This document shows, one piece after another, positions 1 to 10,379 of a DNA stretch of 64,000 bases (within the stretch, counting starts at the first letter, position 1; each line of letters opens with the position of its first letter). Under the pieces are notes generated by a model. It did not search any database, had not been told where the DNA came from, and saw only the letters and a program-made list of their open reading frames with translations. Both the position numbers and the translations under genes were made by a program. Location of the stretch: the NCBI GenBank assembly GCA_036346405.1, contig CM070563.1, forward strand, positions 34,709,298 to 34,773,297, read 5' to 3'. The DNA is from Phyllostachys edulis (Eukaryota > Streptophyta > Magnoliopsida > Poales > Poaceae).

Positions 1-434
1 ATCGTCTTTGCCTTCGTCAAGAGCAAGATTCGACACCGTCACCTCACTTCTTGGGTGGGCGGATCTGGTTCACATCTTTGTCTCTATATCTCTCTCTTCA
101 CCGGCTTAATTTGACATATCTCTCTATTCCTATCGGTTTCAAATGTTGCGTGCTTCCACGACATCTTCAAGCTCGGACTTCGGATTTATCTTTTATTTTA
201 GTGTTGTCCTCTTCAAACTCAACACTATTGCATACATATTGAGTTTGAGTGAGGGTGTTATTGGTAGTAGTGTAATGTGTGGTAGAAATGTAATAGTCAT
301 GTAGTGTTAGGAGTAATTATGTAATTGTAGTCTAGTCTAGGGTCTCTCTTGTACACTATATATTGCCCTTTGGGCTCTTGCTATACAACTAACTATCCAG
401 TCCTTGTTCCTCTGTTCTCTCCCAAAATCTAACA
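1..434 (+). mobile_element. 3' end of a Copia-type LTR retrotransposon
   Basis: The segment ends in a short LTR (256-434). Bases 1-255 would be the end of the polyprotein and the 3' untranslated part. Only a weak resemblance to the usual Copia C-terminus can be seen (a GRFQMLRA-like stretch near 140-165, broken by frameshifts). The purine-rich GTTTGAGTGAGGG just before the LTR fits a polypurine tract. The body of the element lies left of the window. It points in the plus direction, opposite to the ABC transporter gene beside it. The Copia assignment rests on the LTR ends and size and is fairly sure; the coding part is too decayed to name domains. Confidence 0.6.
256..434 (+). repeat. Copia 3' LTR, 179 bp
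   Basis: It begins TGTTA and ends TAACA, the classic inverted ends of Copia LTRs. It contains a TATA-like CTATATATTG near 357. The target duplication cannot be checked because the other end is outside the window. Confidence 0.7.
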
Positions 435-1087
435 CATGGATCCTCACATGATCTGCAAATTCAACAACTCTCAAAATAATTACCAGAAAATTCGTTTATC
501 TTGAAGATTATCACTTCATTAGGTTTTGTTTTATAAAGGCCGGTCCTTTTAGGCTATTACAGTTTACACGGAATACTTACATTATGAACAATGCTGGTTG
601 GGGTGGACTAGAAGCACCTGAACTGAACTAAACTAACTAAAGTAGATCACTTTATCTTGCAGACTAAAGGGAAGTGGTAGCATTATTCAGAATTGGATTT
701 TAGGTAAAAGATAAATATTATTACCCATTAATTAAACACAGTAGAACAATAGCTGCAACAAAATTGAACATTGAATGGCGCAGAATTTAGACACATACGT
801 GGAAGGAAGCACATGCAACGTATCATAATTATCCAAAATGGAAAATGAAAATATGTGCAAGTCCAACTGACCGAATGGGGAACATGTTAAATGTCAAATC
901 CAAAATATCCCACAAGCACAAGAGTGCACGTATAGAAATATCATCAGTGAAACCATTCGGTAAATATTAAGAACTTATTGCAACTGTAAACTTGTTCTCT
1001 CAAAACAAACTTGTTCTCTAAGGCTATAATGTAACAAAAATAAATAAATAAACTAGGGCATATAAAGTACAAGAAAGGAAGCCCAAC
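435..1087. other. No gene seen; probable intron of the ABC transporter or its truncated edge
   Basis: AT-rich DNA with no further exon recognisable as the next piece of the PDR transporter on the minus strand. Either intron 5 is long and the rest of the gene lies beyond the Copia element, or the gene was cut off here. Confidence 0.4.
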
Positions 1088-3069
1088 CTCGCCAGTTTTC
1101 GCTTGCACCCTGGCATTTTGCGGCAAAATCTAAAGTTTCCCTAACTGTTAGCTCCCCAAGATGGTTATCTGTCTGACTGATATAAGCAGAAGTTCTTTGT
1201 ACACAAAATTCATCAAGAGCGGTCCCATTGTAGGTAACTTCTCCACTTTTCTGTTCGACGATGAAGAAAAACAGGAAAAAAAACATGAGAAACAATTATT
1301 TTGATTATGAAGAATAATTAACACGGTTTTCATGCACAAAAGAATAACAAAAGCAAGCAACCCCACACACACAGAGGCAAGGTCACCTTTAGCTGAGGAT
1401 CCAGTTTACCAGCAAGGGCCAACAAGAGCGTTGACTTCCCAGATGCAGGAGATCCCAGCAACAACGTCATTCTTTGATCACACATCAAAACAAAAACGAA
1501 CAGTGTCAACAAGTTGTAACAAACTAACGACAAGCTTTCAAAATAGAAGCAACAGGGTGCATGCATGAAGAAGTACGTAGTTACTATATCTAAATGAATA
1601 CATGCCTACATTCCAAGGGAAACAAGAGTCAGCACATCGGCATGCAAACACATTGCTTGTTTGTGTGTAAACTGATATAGATGCATCAAAACTTAGTTGA
1701 TCAGTATACGATGCCTGTACCTTATATATAAAGAATTATGTGGTAAAAAGAGTTGTTCCTCACCTCCCAGGTTTGACAATGCCATTGACATTATCCAGAA
1801 TAGTGAGCTTGTGCCTATGAGGACGTAGAAGACGGCAGGCAATAAGAATTCCCTGATTGCAGGTACATGACAAAAAGAACATGTCAGCAAAGCTTACACA
1901 AAAAAAAAGGAAGAGTGACAAATGTTTCATCAAGCAAAAATAAGGTAATTATTACAAATCCAAGTATGGTAGGAAGAGATACTAGCTATTTTACCAGCCT
2001 ATGAAACCATATCTTGTCTCCAGTGGCTATCATCAAGTGAAGTAATCAGCTAATCATGAACTTCAAAGCAGAATGAACAGATCAAAGCAAAAATAATCAA
2101 CTTAAATCGTTGTAATCCCAGACTCTCATCTGACTAGAACTGCTAGTCCAAACAAGTATAACTATTTTAATCTCTCCCTGCTTCCCAAAACAATGAAGGG
2201 TATGTATATATATGCACCACATAGGTTATTCGGGCAAAACAAAGGGTCACATAAACAAACCAGCAAACTGTACGTAGTTGCATCTCATAGCCGTAACTAC
2301 ACGTGACAAAATTTAAGAGTCCCACAGGAAAGGGACAAGCAAGCTCGCGTGACAACACCCGATCCTAGTACCTAACTAACGGTCTCGACATGGAAACTTT
2401 TATTCACATGAACTGTTGTAGCATCGATCCCCTTTTTGCCCTACCTTCCCCGTCTACCCCGCCATGCACCACATAAACATATGGGCAAATTTATACCTCA
2501 GCAATGTCGTGGACATAGTTGACGAGCGTCGGCAGCGCCCTGCTGCCGATGTGGATCTCTGTCGAGACACTCAGGTTGTGAAACCTCACCTCCACCCGCG
2601 GCACCTCCAATCCCACCCTGCACAAGCACAGCAACGGCAACAACAACGCAGTTAGACGTTTCTAGTAGACAACTCATATGGAGTTCCGGTAGAACTCAGT
2701 AGGACTCGATCTAGTCGAAAAAATTGAGGCGGTGAAGTCCCATTACGCGTCGAAGCGGGCCTTGATGCCGTGGAGGAGGTTGGCGTTGTCGAGTTCAGCG
2801 GTGGCAAGCGCGCGGTGGAGCACTCGCTGGAGCCCAGGCCGGTCGAGCCTCCGCACGTCCACTACCTCGCCTCCTCGTCCAACTGCGCCTCCTCCTCCGC
2901 CTACGTCGGGATCGGGGAGGACGATGGCGTGGTTGCGCCGCTTCGCCGAGGGCAGCCGCTCGAACGCCGCCCATAGCAGGTCCGCCTCTTCCGCCGCCGC
3001 CCTCCTCCTCTCCTCCTCCCCCTCCACATCCACCGCCACGTGCTCGACGCCGCTCGCAGTGAACGCCAT
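1088..3069 (-). CDS. Full-size ABCG (pleiotropic drug resistance) transporter, first five exons only
   Basis: PDR/ABCG proteins are plasma-membrane ATP-driven exporters of hormones, lipids and defence compounds. Five exons join in frame with GT-AG introns: 3069-2747, 2617-2497, 1852-1764, 1471-1387 and 1250-1088. Exon 1 starts at the first ATG (MAFTASG) and holds an acidic, GC-rich N-terminus with the PDR pattern LLWAAFERLP. Exon 2 reads VGLEVPRVEVRF and RALPTLVNYV, typical PDR signatures. Exon 3 ends LTILDNVNGIVKPGR. Exon 4 begins MTLLLGSPASGKST, the first Walker A. Exon 5 has SGEVTYNG and RTSAYISQTDNHLGELTVRETL. The usual Walker A is GPPGSGKT/S; here it is GSPASGKS, still with GK-S. Everything after the first P-loop region (about 90% of a usual 1,400-residue protein) is missing from the window. 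All visible splice sites and reading frames are intact, so the part seen could be functional. The family call is very sure; the ortholog is not identified. Confidence 0.9.
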
Positions 3070-3159
3070 CGCCGCCGCGATCCACAAGTGCGGAGCGATG
3101 GGCTTGGCTGGTTGGTTTGGGTTTTGGCGGAGAGGAATAGGGAGCGTCGTGTGGGCGCA

Positions 3160-3167
3160 TATTTATA
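3160..3167 (-). promoter_or_regulatory. TATA box of the ABCG transporter
   Basis: TATAAATA on the minus strand, 91 bases upstream of the ATG at 3069 and just outside the GC-rich first exon. The position suggests transcription starting near 3130 with a leader of about 60 bases. Confidence 0.6.
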
Positions 3168-3169
3168 GG

Positions 3170-5303
3170 AAGCGGATGGCGAGGGAAAAGCGGTTAGCTG
3201 GCACCAGCCGGGAGGAGGCCAGGGGGCGCACATATTTACGACGAGTGCCCCTTCTGGAAGCCTGAGGAGCGGGGACGCTTTGTTTCCCAAACTCCAGGAT
3301 CTGAGGAGCCCAAGCCATGCATGCAGTCGTTGCCATGTCCGCGCGTTACGGGGACAAGTAGCGAGGCGGGCACGGATACCGAACCAAACCTGGAGAACCT
3401 GGGTCCTGGAGTTGTCTGACACGGCTAACCACGCCGTCACGACGGCCAGAGACAGGAGGACAGACGCACCGGCACTGCTCTCGCTGTGTCCGCGGCACTG
3501 GCATCCGTGTGCGTGCACGGCTCGACGGGCAGAGCAGAGCTGGGACGGAGTGGACATTGCCGTCGAAAGGCATTGTCCTGAACAGGTGTAGAGGCTTGCG
3601 AGCGGGGACGTAGCCTGTAGCCACGTAGGCCAGGGAACAGTCGACGGTAGGATGGCATCCTTCTTCTCACGCATTCCATCGAGCACCACGCGTGCGGCGC
3701 GGGTGCCACGGTAGGGGAGCCGAGCGCGGGGCGTGCTTCGCGTGAAGAAGGGGAGGGGCCTGCCGCTTGCATAAGGATCGAGGCGAGCTCGCCGCGAGGG
3801 ATGGAAGCGCGGACGAGCAAAGCTGGAGGGGGTGGAGGATTTGGTCAGGTGGTGGCGAGCGAGAAAGCCCGGGAGTGGCGAGGAGCCGAGGAGGTCGGCG
3901 CTATAGCTAGCGTTTCTGGTGAACTTCACTTCACACCTAAAAAATCCCGATTGGAAAGAGAGAAACTTGACACGCTATAGTGACAGGCGAGGGCGAGCGA
4001 ACCCCGTTAGCTACAATTCTATATCTTCTTTTTTGACCCCTTTGATTTGCCGCGGAGGCAGTGGAGTCTGTGTGGGGATGGGAGTATGTGATGCGGTGAA
4101 CGCTCTTCTCATCCTGTGCAATGACACGTACAGAACGGGGTTGAGGCGGATAGCAGTTCACCTCCTAACATTTTGTGGTGAGTGGTGACTGGTATGATTG
4201 GATTGGAACACATGCTAGCCAAATTTTAATCTGATTGGCATTCTAATTCATTTTTCCTGCAAATAATTGACAAATTCGTGGTGATAATATCCTAAAAGCA
4301 TATTTTAAATCGTATTTCTTTTCCTAAAAGAATATGTAGGGATTGTAATCGGATGCAGGCAGAAATTTGAAAACTATTACCTATTTTAGTTTTAAATTTA
4401 ACATGGTTGATTGTTCATTGTTCATAGTATTCCATTGTAGATGTATATAGATCTGGATATCAATGTTTTAGTCAGGAGTTCCGGCTCAAAAGTTTCAAAG
4501 TTTTCAGTTTTGAAAATACAATTTAATTTTTAAATTCCACAGCTTTAGATTCAAATTTGAACTTATGAATATATTCCATGTCTATTTTTACATCAATTCC
4601 CTTTAAATTATGTGTTTAAATCATTAATATTTTTCCAAATTAGGGTGCATCGAACCCTTGCCGCTAGGGAGAACAATACAATGGCCCCTCTCCCCTCTTC
4701 TGTAGTGTTCTCTCCAGTGTTGAGTGAATGGGGAACCCGTTAATTTCCAGAATTACTTTTTTTTAGTTTCTTGTGTTTTTTCTATATCAAGTTGTTCTAT
4801 TGTTCTTCTCCAACGAGTTTTTAGCAGGATTTTCTTTACCAATGATAGGTTTTATCGGATCGAATCACTTGGATGACGGTGACGACACCTACGCCAGAGA
4901 TCAACACTAGGGCGAGTTGAGCATAAATATATCTCATCTGGTTTTCTTCCAACGAACATCACCACTATCAAGGCGTAAGTCCTACACATCAAAGAACATC
5001 ATCGATGTCGTGATCATTGGCAATCATATTATCGTTGCAAGATCAGAAGTCGTCAGAACGGAAGGTAAAGAATTTCAACACATTCATCCACGCAAGGACT
5101 TGATGGTAGCGTTTTGGTAAGCAACGTAGTAGCATTTGATATGTGCAATGGAAAACATTGGACTAAAGAAAAGAACAATATGTACATAACACAGAATGGA
5201 TTCATTTTGTTGATCTCATCTTGTAAAAATAAACGACACATATGGATTGTAAATTGGATGTTTGGTTTGATAGATATGTTTCTTTGAAGTCTCATATAAT
5301 ACT
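3170..5303. other. Intergenic DNA, no gene seen
   Basis: The segment at 3,180-3,900 is GC-rich upstream sequence of the transporter gene. Long open frames there look like composition effects. From about 3,950 to 5,300 the DNA is AT-rich, with no recognisable protein motif, splice-site series or terminal repeat. Confidence 0.5.
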
Positions 5304-5338
5304 AGTAGCCCAGTGCGTGCATTGGCGCGCCGAGGCAA
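5304..5338 (-). mobile_element. Possible Helitron 3' terminus
   Basis: Read on the minus strand, a GC-rich imperfect hairpin (GCCAATGC / GCACTGGGC arms) lies just before CTAG followed by T. Helitron 3' ends have a short hairpin about 10 bases before CTRR and insert between A and T. The foreign exon fragments directly upstream on the same strand (5.7-6.3 kb) fit the Helitron habit of capturing gene pieces. The 5' TC end was not found, so this is only a suggestion. Confidence 0.3.
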
Positions 5339-5694
5339 CATCATAATGAACACATTTCGCTGAGATATCGAGAATTCTAGAACATGAAATATGTGTGTAA
5401 CATGCACGCATTCAGTATCAACATTCTAAGACAAAAGCAGCATCAACATTGATGTCTAGTAGTGGACTTATGGCAACAGTCAGGTGAATGAGCAGAGTCC
5501 AGTCATTTTAATAGGCACTTTCATCTATAAAGTTTGGACAGTAACAAAATATAGAAGAACAGTCATATTATATGTATGGCTCAACTCTAGAGTACATATG
5601 AAGTTTATGCCAAAACTAATCCAAATTGATAACCAGATCTGCACGAACTAATCTACAAAGTGAAGATAAAATGTTTGTGAAGTTGTAGGCTGAC

Positions 5695-5956
5695 TTTGTT
5701 TATACGGTCTGCATTTGGATCCCAATTGTTGAAGTTGCCTACTAACGCTATAGACTACAATAGGAAGCACGCATCAGTTAACAAAGCTAGTTTTGTAACT
5801 TTGATATGCTATTCATTTGGAAGGCACCAAATCCATACAATCTGCAATATCTTGTAATAGCCAAAGAACAGTGTAGTACTTACATAAATAATAAAACTAT
5901 CAGAAGAACGTACATTTGCTCCAGGAGCTCATTCTCGGTAGGTGATACCTCCAGCA
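5695..5956 (-). pseudogene. Two-exon fragment of a starch branching enzyme II gene
   Basis: Starch branching enzyme II makes alpha-1,6 branches in plastid starch. Two neighbouring exons of its N-terminal carbohydrate-binding (CBM48) region are present. Exon 5956-5914 (43 bp) encodes AGGITYRE-stop-APGAN, where the family has GITYREWAPGA: the Trp codon TGG is TGA. Exon 5754-5695 (60 bp) encodes SIALVGNFNNWDPNADRINK, close to the family's ALVGDFNNWDPNAD. Both exons have AG acceptors and GT donors, and their phases fit one another. The exons that should flank them (start of the protein, catalytic barrel) are absent on both sides. It is therefore a captured or left-over fragment with an inactivating stop, not a working gene. 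The identification is strong because the two adjacent motifs are in the right order. Confidence 0.8.
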
Positions 5957-6192
5957 CTACATGGGAAGAGGAATGAATAAGCTAAGTTATTTGTTTGTCT
6001 ATAGGAAAAGGAGATACATACTTATGCAGTAAATAAATGTTACATGCGATTAAATCCAAACTTGATATAACTGCGGGAAATAAATAAATGAGGGAGAGTG
6101 GTCCAGGCCATGTATTCTAGGTAATTAAGCAATGGCTTGAAAAAAGAAGAAATTAAAAGAACATAATGTTCATATTGTTAGATATCACTTAC

Positions 6193-6333
6193 CTGCTTTC
6201 CAATTCTTTGAGAACTGTTTTCCTGCTCTTTAAGTACTTGTTGAACTCTTTGAACAGCAGCTCTAGCATTTTCTATGTCCATGCGAGCATTAGCTCTTTC
6301 TTCTTCGACAATTCTCCTATCATCTTCAGAAGC
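6193..6333 (-). pseudogene. Single exon of a SCAB1-like actin-binding protein
   Basis: SCAB1 (stomatal closure-related actin-binding protein) bundles and stabilises actin in guard cells. The open exon of 47 codons starts ASEDDRRIVEEERANARMDI, contains ENARAAVQRVQQ and ends QRIGKQ before a good GTAAGT donor. This matches the SCAB coiled coil, which has ASED, then EERA-AR-EIE, ARAAVQRVE and SGKQ in the same order. The bases before GCTTCT are ATGG rather than the AG an acceptor needs, so the upstream splice site may be lost (AG does occur within GAAG|ATGAT). No other SCAB1 exon (N-terminal coiled coil, Ig-like or PH region) is near. It lies between starch branching enzyme exons and unrelated DNA, in the same direction, as expected for a chimera of captured fragments. 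Confidence 0.65.
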
Positions 6334-9300
6334 CCATGAGTAATACAGGAAAAAGAGCAATGCTTGAAAAGACTGAACAAATGGAACACAATCTGTCTAT
6401 GTAACATAATGTGCAAGCTTAACTGCAGTTTCACAGGGAGGTCTACGTATATGTCGATAGAGTAAGTGGTTACCTAGCTCAATTTTTGAAGTTCTATAAA
6501 TCTCATCATGAACTATTGGAACCGAGAACAATGCAAAATAGAAAAAAAAAACTTACCAAAGAACACGAAACAATAAAATTTCATAAATGCAAAGAACATA
6601 GTGAGATTTACATATCTCAACAGAGTAAGTGGCTAGCTAGCTCAATTATCTAATTTCCAGAAATTTCATGGTGAAGTATTGGAGCTGAGAACAATGGGGG
6701 GGGGGGGATATACCGAAGAACAAGAAGTAATAAAATTTCTTAATTTCAAAAAATGAGACACTCGCAATTCTTGAAACATCTATCATGATCCAATCAGCAG
6801 TAAGGCCCATTTAAGTAGACATTGAATCATTTTTGCCAAATAGTGAACAATTTTATCCCATCACATCCATGAAAGTGTAAGGAGCAAGGAGAAAAGAGAG
6901 ACAAATCAAAGAAAGTACTGGCATGCCAAAGCTCAATAGTTCACTGGATCTTAGGCTCAACAATGCCATTATTCCAAGCACAAGAAGACATTGAATCCTA
7001 TGGATAGGTAGTAATATTGTAGAGCTCTTATTGATTGTCAGGCAGTGGAAAGCAAAATTTCGCGACATTTATGTGTGAACAATATAAAGAGAAGCTAAAA
7101 AGAAGGGATTTACTATAGGTAATCATACTTGAATGGTGTCATACTATCATCATGCCATCTTCCAAGGTGGATGTCCTTTTCCTTTTGGCAGAACCTACAC
7201 AAATCCAGAAAGCAGTTAACATTTACACAAATGGTTGTCTAATACTCTAATGAATAAATCCAAGTAAAAAGGCACCGTTGTTTCTTGTTTTTTTCCCCAA
7301 TTGCAAGACAAAAGGTGTCCCTTTTTTCCTTCTTTTTCTAAAAAGCTAGATATATGCAACAAAACTAAGATCACTAATGACCTTAAACTTGAAAGCAACA
7401 CAAACCTTAGTTATTGGGTCACCATCACTTTCACAATTGCCTAGCAGGCACTGAGACTACCAGGCTTGCATAGCATAAGCTGCAGATTCTCTTCAAGCCC
7501 TCATCTGTAGGACAACAAATCACCAGTGCTAACAAAAAAAAATAGCAACAACAGATGGGAAAAATCTGGAATTGTCTTCCCATGGTATATTTCAGTACGC
7601 AAAAATCAGACGATTAGTTGAGCCATTTCCTTCATTCTGAAAATCAATGCAATAACCATCACAGACTTTCTACAAACAGGAGCACAATAAGCATATACAT
7701 TGCTGCCTGTGAAAATTGCCATTTTGACAAACACCTAACAAGCAAGCCATGAGCAGTGACTATGGCAAGCACTCCGAGGAGTCCACAAGCAAAAACGGGG
7801 GGAGAGAGAGAGAGACGAACCCAGTCGCCCAAGAAATGCGAGAAATTAAACCCCCAATTTGAAAAGCATGAAAGATATATAGAGAGGAAGAGGGAAGAAC
7901 TCACCGTGAAGCTCAAAAGGGATCGCCAAACCACAACTGGTCTCAAGCATAGTTTGGCGGCCAACAGTGCACGTCACCGAGGCGTGACCTAGACGGCATT
8001 GTTGTGGTTCCATCGCGACATTGGTCATCACAGCACTGCTCCGAGTGACACGTGCATGAACCGTACGGCCCTACTGTGCCCCCGGCGTAATCTTGGAGGT
8101 GAATGGAGCTGCGTCGTCTTCTGGGAAGATGGAAAAAGCGACGACGGTGTGAGAAGATGAGGCCGTCGGCGACAAAGGTGAGGAGGCGGGCGCACCACGG
8201 GGAGGAGAAAGCTTTGATCTGGACGGATCTAAGTCGTGCAGCCGGGGATGTCGGTGGGATGCAGGGTACATGGAGAGGCACGGTGGAGGCGGAGATGGTG
8301 GCCGTGCTGAGGAAGAGGTGCCCAGAGGAGGGAGAGGTGGCGTTGGAAAGGGGAGGTGGAGGCGTAGGGATTGGAGGCAGGCGGGGGCGGTGAGGGGGAG
8401 GGGGCGGAGGGAGCGACGCCCAAAGAAAGAAGAGGAAAATATTGTGAAGAATCATCCGAGAGCTTCGCTCTACTGCGAAGACCGAAAAAGCAGCGGGCAT
8501 TGGAGAAAATCGCCCGAGCGACGAACGACGGAAAAGAAACGCACCACAGAATCGGACGGACAAGGAAAAACTGTCAACGTGGCCCTTTGCCATTGCGCTA
8601 ACTTGTCCTCTCTTTATACTGGAGGATTAGATTCATCTTGGTTCGTTTTCTTGAATTTGTTTTTCATGTTAGACATAATGGCACACAAATGCGAAAAGTT
8701 AGCATAATAAATTGAAGTATTAATGAATATCTACTGATAAATCTATCAACATCGTTTGAGGTGAAAAAAAGAGAGAGAAAATACCAACATGGAAAAATAT
8801 GTAATATTCCATTACTATCTAAATATATTTAATATTGAACTTATTTTGTCGAACCAATTGTATAGAACAGAATGAATCGAACGGATTTTAAATTTGACGC
8901 CCGTTGTGAGGGATATAACCATTTGGAGCTCTCGGTAGATGAATTAGCAACATGTGTCACTTCAGCACTTTTCCCACGTTGTACCATCCAACCTCCAACG
9001 GTAAAGAAGAAAATGCTTGGCTTGCGCAATCACGATACTGACCAGTGGTCCCACTGTTTTGTGGACCCGAGTGAAATGGGCAAAGTGGGGAGCAATGCAA
9101 CAGCCCAAGAAGTTGGCTTGCACACGTAGGTTTCGTAGGCTGGGCGATCGGATGGAGGAAAAACCGTGAACAGTGGAATAGAACAGTAGCACAGTGTTGA
9201 ATGGCATGTGGCAAGGCGTGGCTTGGATCCCCATTCCTCTCTTGCAACTAGTTGGAACCTCAGGCGCGGCCTCGGGCGCAAAAGTGAACCCCATATATGA

Positions 9301-9434
9301 ATTGGGAGTTTGAAATGCAAATGCAATAGCATCCTCTACACAATGTATGTTCAAATAGATTTAACATTCAATTGTAGATACTTTGAGCGAAATGTGGAAA
9401 AGGAAGAAAAATCCATAGACAGTACTCGTTGTCT
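6334..9434. other. Region without a recognised gene
   Basis: AT-rich DNA to about 7.7 kb, with a run of ten G near 6,698. A possible but unplaced minus-strand exon at about 7,138-7,197 encodes FCQKEKDIHLGRWHDDSMTPF between AG and GT. A GC-rich patch at about 8,080-8,560 looks like the 5' leader of a plant gene read leftwards (proline/arginine-rich in all frames, no family motif). It could be another captured 5' end feeding the exons at 5.7-6.3 kb, but nothing proves it. Confidence 0.35.
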
Positions 9435-9609
9435 TCACCTCGTGGGAACTACGAGATCAGCCCAAAAAAGTACATAGAAAATCTTAGAAAGAAGTTGTTG
9501 AAATCCTAGCATTGATTGAAGCCGAAGGACTCTGTAACCAAGCAACTCATGTGAACTTTGTTGTTGCCTGAGGCCCTCAGCTAGCCTAGCAAAGATCCTT
9601 TTATGAAGC
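9435..9609 (-). other. Possible coding exon, family unknown
   Basis: After an AG acceptor at 9610 the minus strand is open for 58 codons, beginning LHKRIFARLAEGLRQQQSSH and containing ELLGYRVLRLQSMLG. The composition is that of a soluble helical protein. I do not recognise the family. The Tat retrotransposon inserted 93 bases upstream of it (in the minus direction), so any preceding exon would lie beyond 24.2 kb. Confidence 0.35.
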
Positions 9610-9702
9610 CTATCAGAATAAAATAAGAGATCATCATTATGAAAAGTATTTTCCACATATAATATTAAAGTATAGAAAGAAAACAAAATCAAACATAGTA
9701 TG

Positions 9703-10325
9703 TGACGAGGATGGTTGACCAGTCAATTATCCAAATATTCACTTATTAATAAATAATCACGGTTTTGCTGGGCCCAAGTTAGCTTTCTGGGTCTAAGATC
9801 AATCGAACAGTCGGAAGGTAGGCCTATAAAGTCTTTCCTTTGACCGTCCCCAAAACTCCCTCCGGAGGCCCAACAAGACCTCCTCTAGGACTTCTCCGGG
9901 ACCTCCTCAAGGACCTCTCCAAGACATCTCTAGGATCTCTCCCCCGTAGAGGAGGTCCTAGAGGGTCGTTACCCACGTGCAATTAATAGCGGTTGCACGT
10001 GGAGATATCAGCGATAACGGTCATCACGAAGGGACGCGACGTTTGGCAGGAAGAGAAGCGACGATTGGCACGAAGAGGCACCACCGTAGTTAACTGCCAA
10101 CGCTTGTAAAACTATAAATAGCTTGGCCTGAGTGCCCTTGTAACATAGATTCACATCCAAGCCCTAATCCACGTGTATTCACGGTCACTTTCCCTGTAAT
10201 GAGAGTATACTCTTAGCAATACACATTCACCATTTCAAATCTTTTGGCAAATAGATAGTACTCTCCATATTCTTTTATTATATTCTTGTTTGTCCGTTCT
10301 GGGACGAGAGTTCCAGACGTCGACA
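9703..10325 (+). repeat. Tat element 5' LTR (623 bp)
   Basis: It starts TGACGAGG and ends GTCGACA. A TATA box TATAAATA lies at 10113-10120. It contains several GGACCTCC-like direct repeats at about 9,865-9,970, a motif that recurs in the minisatellites nested inside the element. Confidence 0.85.
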
Positions 10326-10327
10326 GC

Positions 10328-10344
10328 TGGCGCCATCCGTGGGG
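10328..10344 (+). other. Primer binding site, tRNA-Asp type
   Basis: TGGCGCCATCCGTGGGG lies two bases after the 5' LTR. TGGCGCC is the complement of the 3' end of plant tRNA-Asp, as used by many Tat-type elements. Confidence 0.65.
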
Positions 10345-10379
10345 AGTGCTGTCATAATCTTCGCCTATTCGATTCTAGT

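Noticed and set aside
2901..3929. 342-codon minus-strand open frame
   Set aside because: It overlaps the ABCG first exon and its promoter in another frame, has a GC-driven Arg/Ser/Pro composition and no family motif.
4200..5300. Possible MITE in AT-rich DNA
   Set aside because: No terminal inverted repeats with a TA or TTA duplication could be found by eye.
6698..6707. Run of ten G
   Set aside because: A simple homopolymer without associated feature.
7943..8593. 216-codon minus-strand open frame
   Set aside because: Low-complexity Pro/Ser/Arg text in a GC-rich leader-like patch; no domain, and several frames are open at once.
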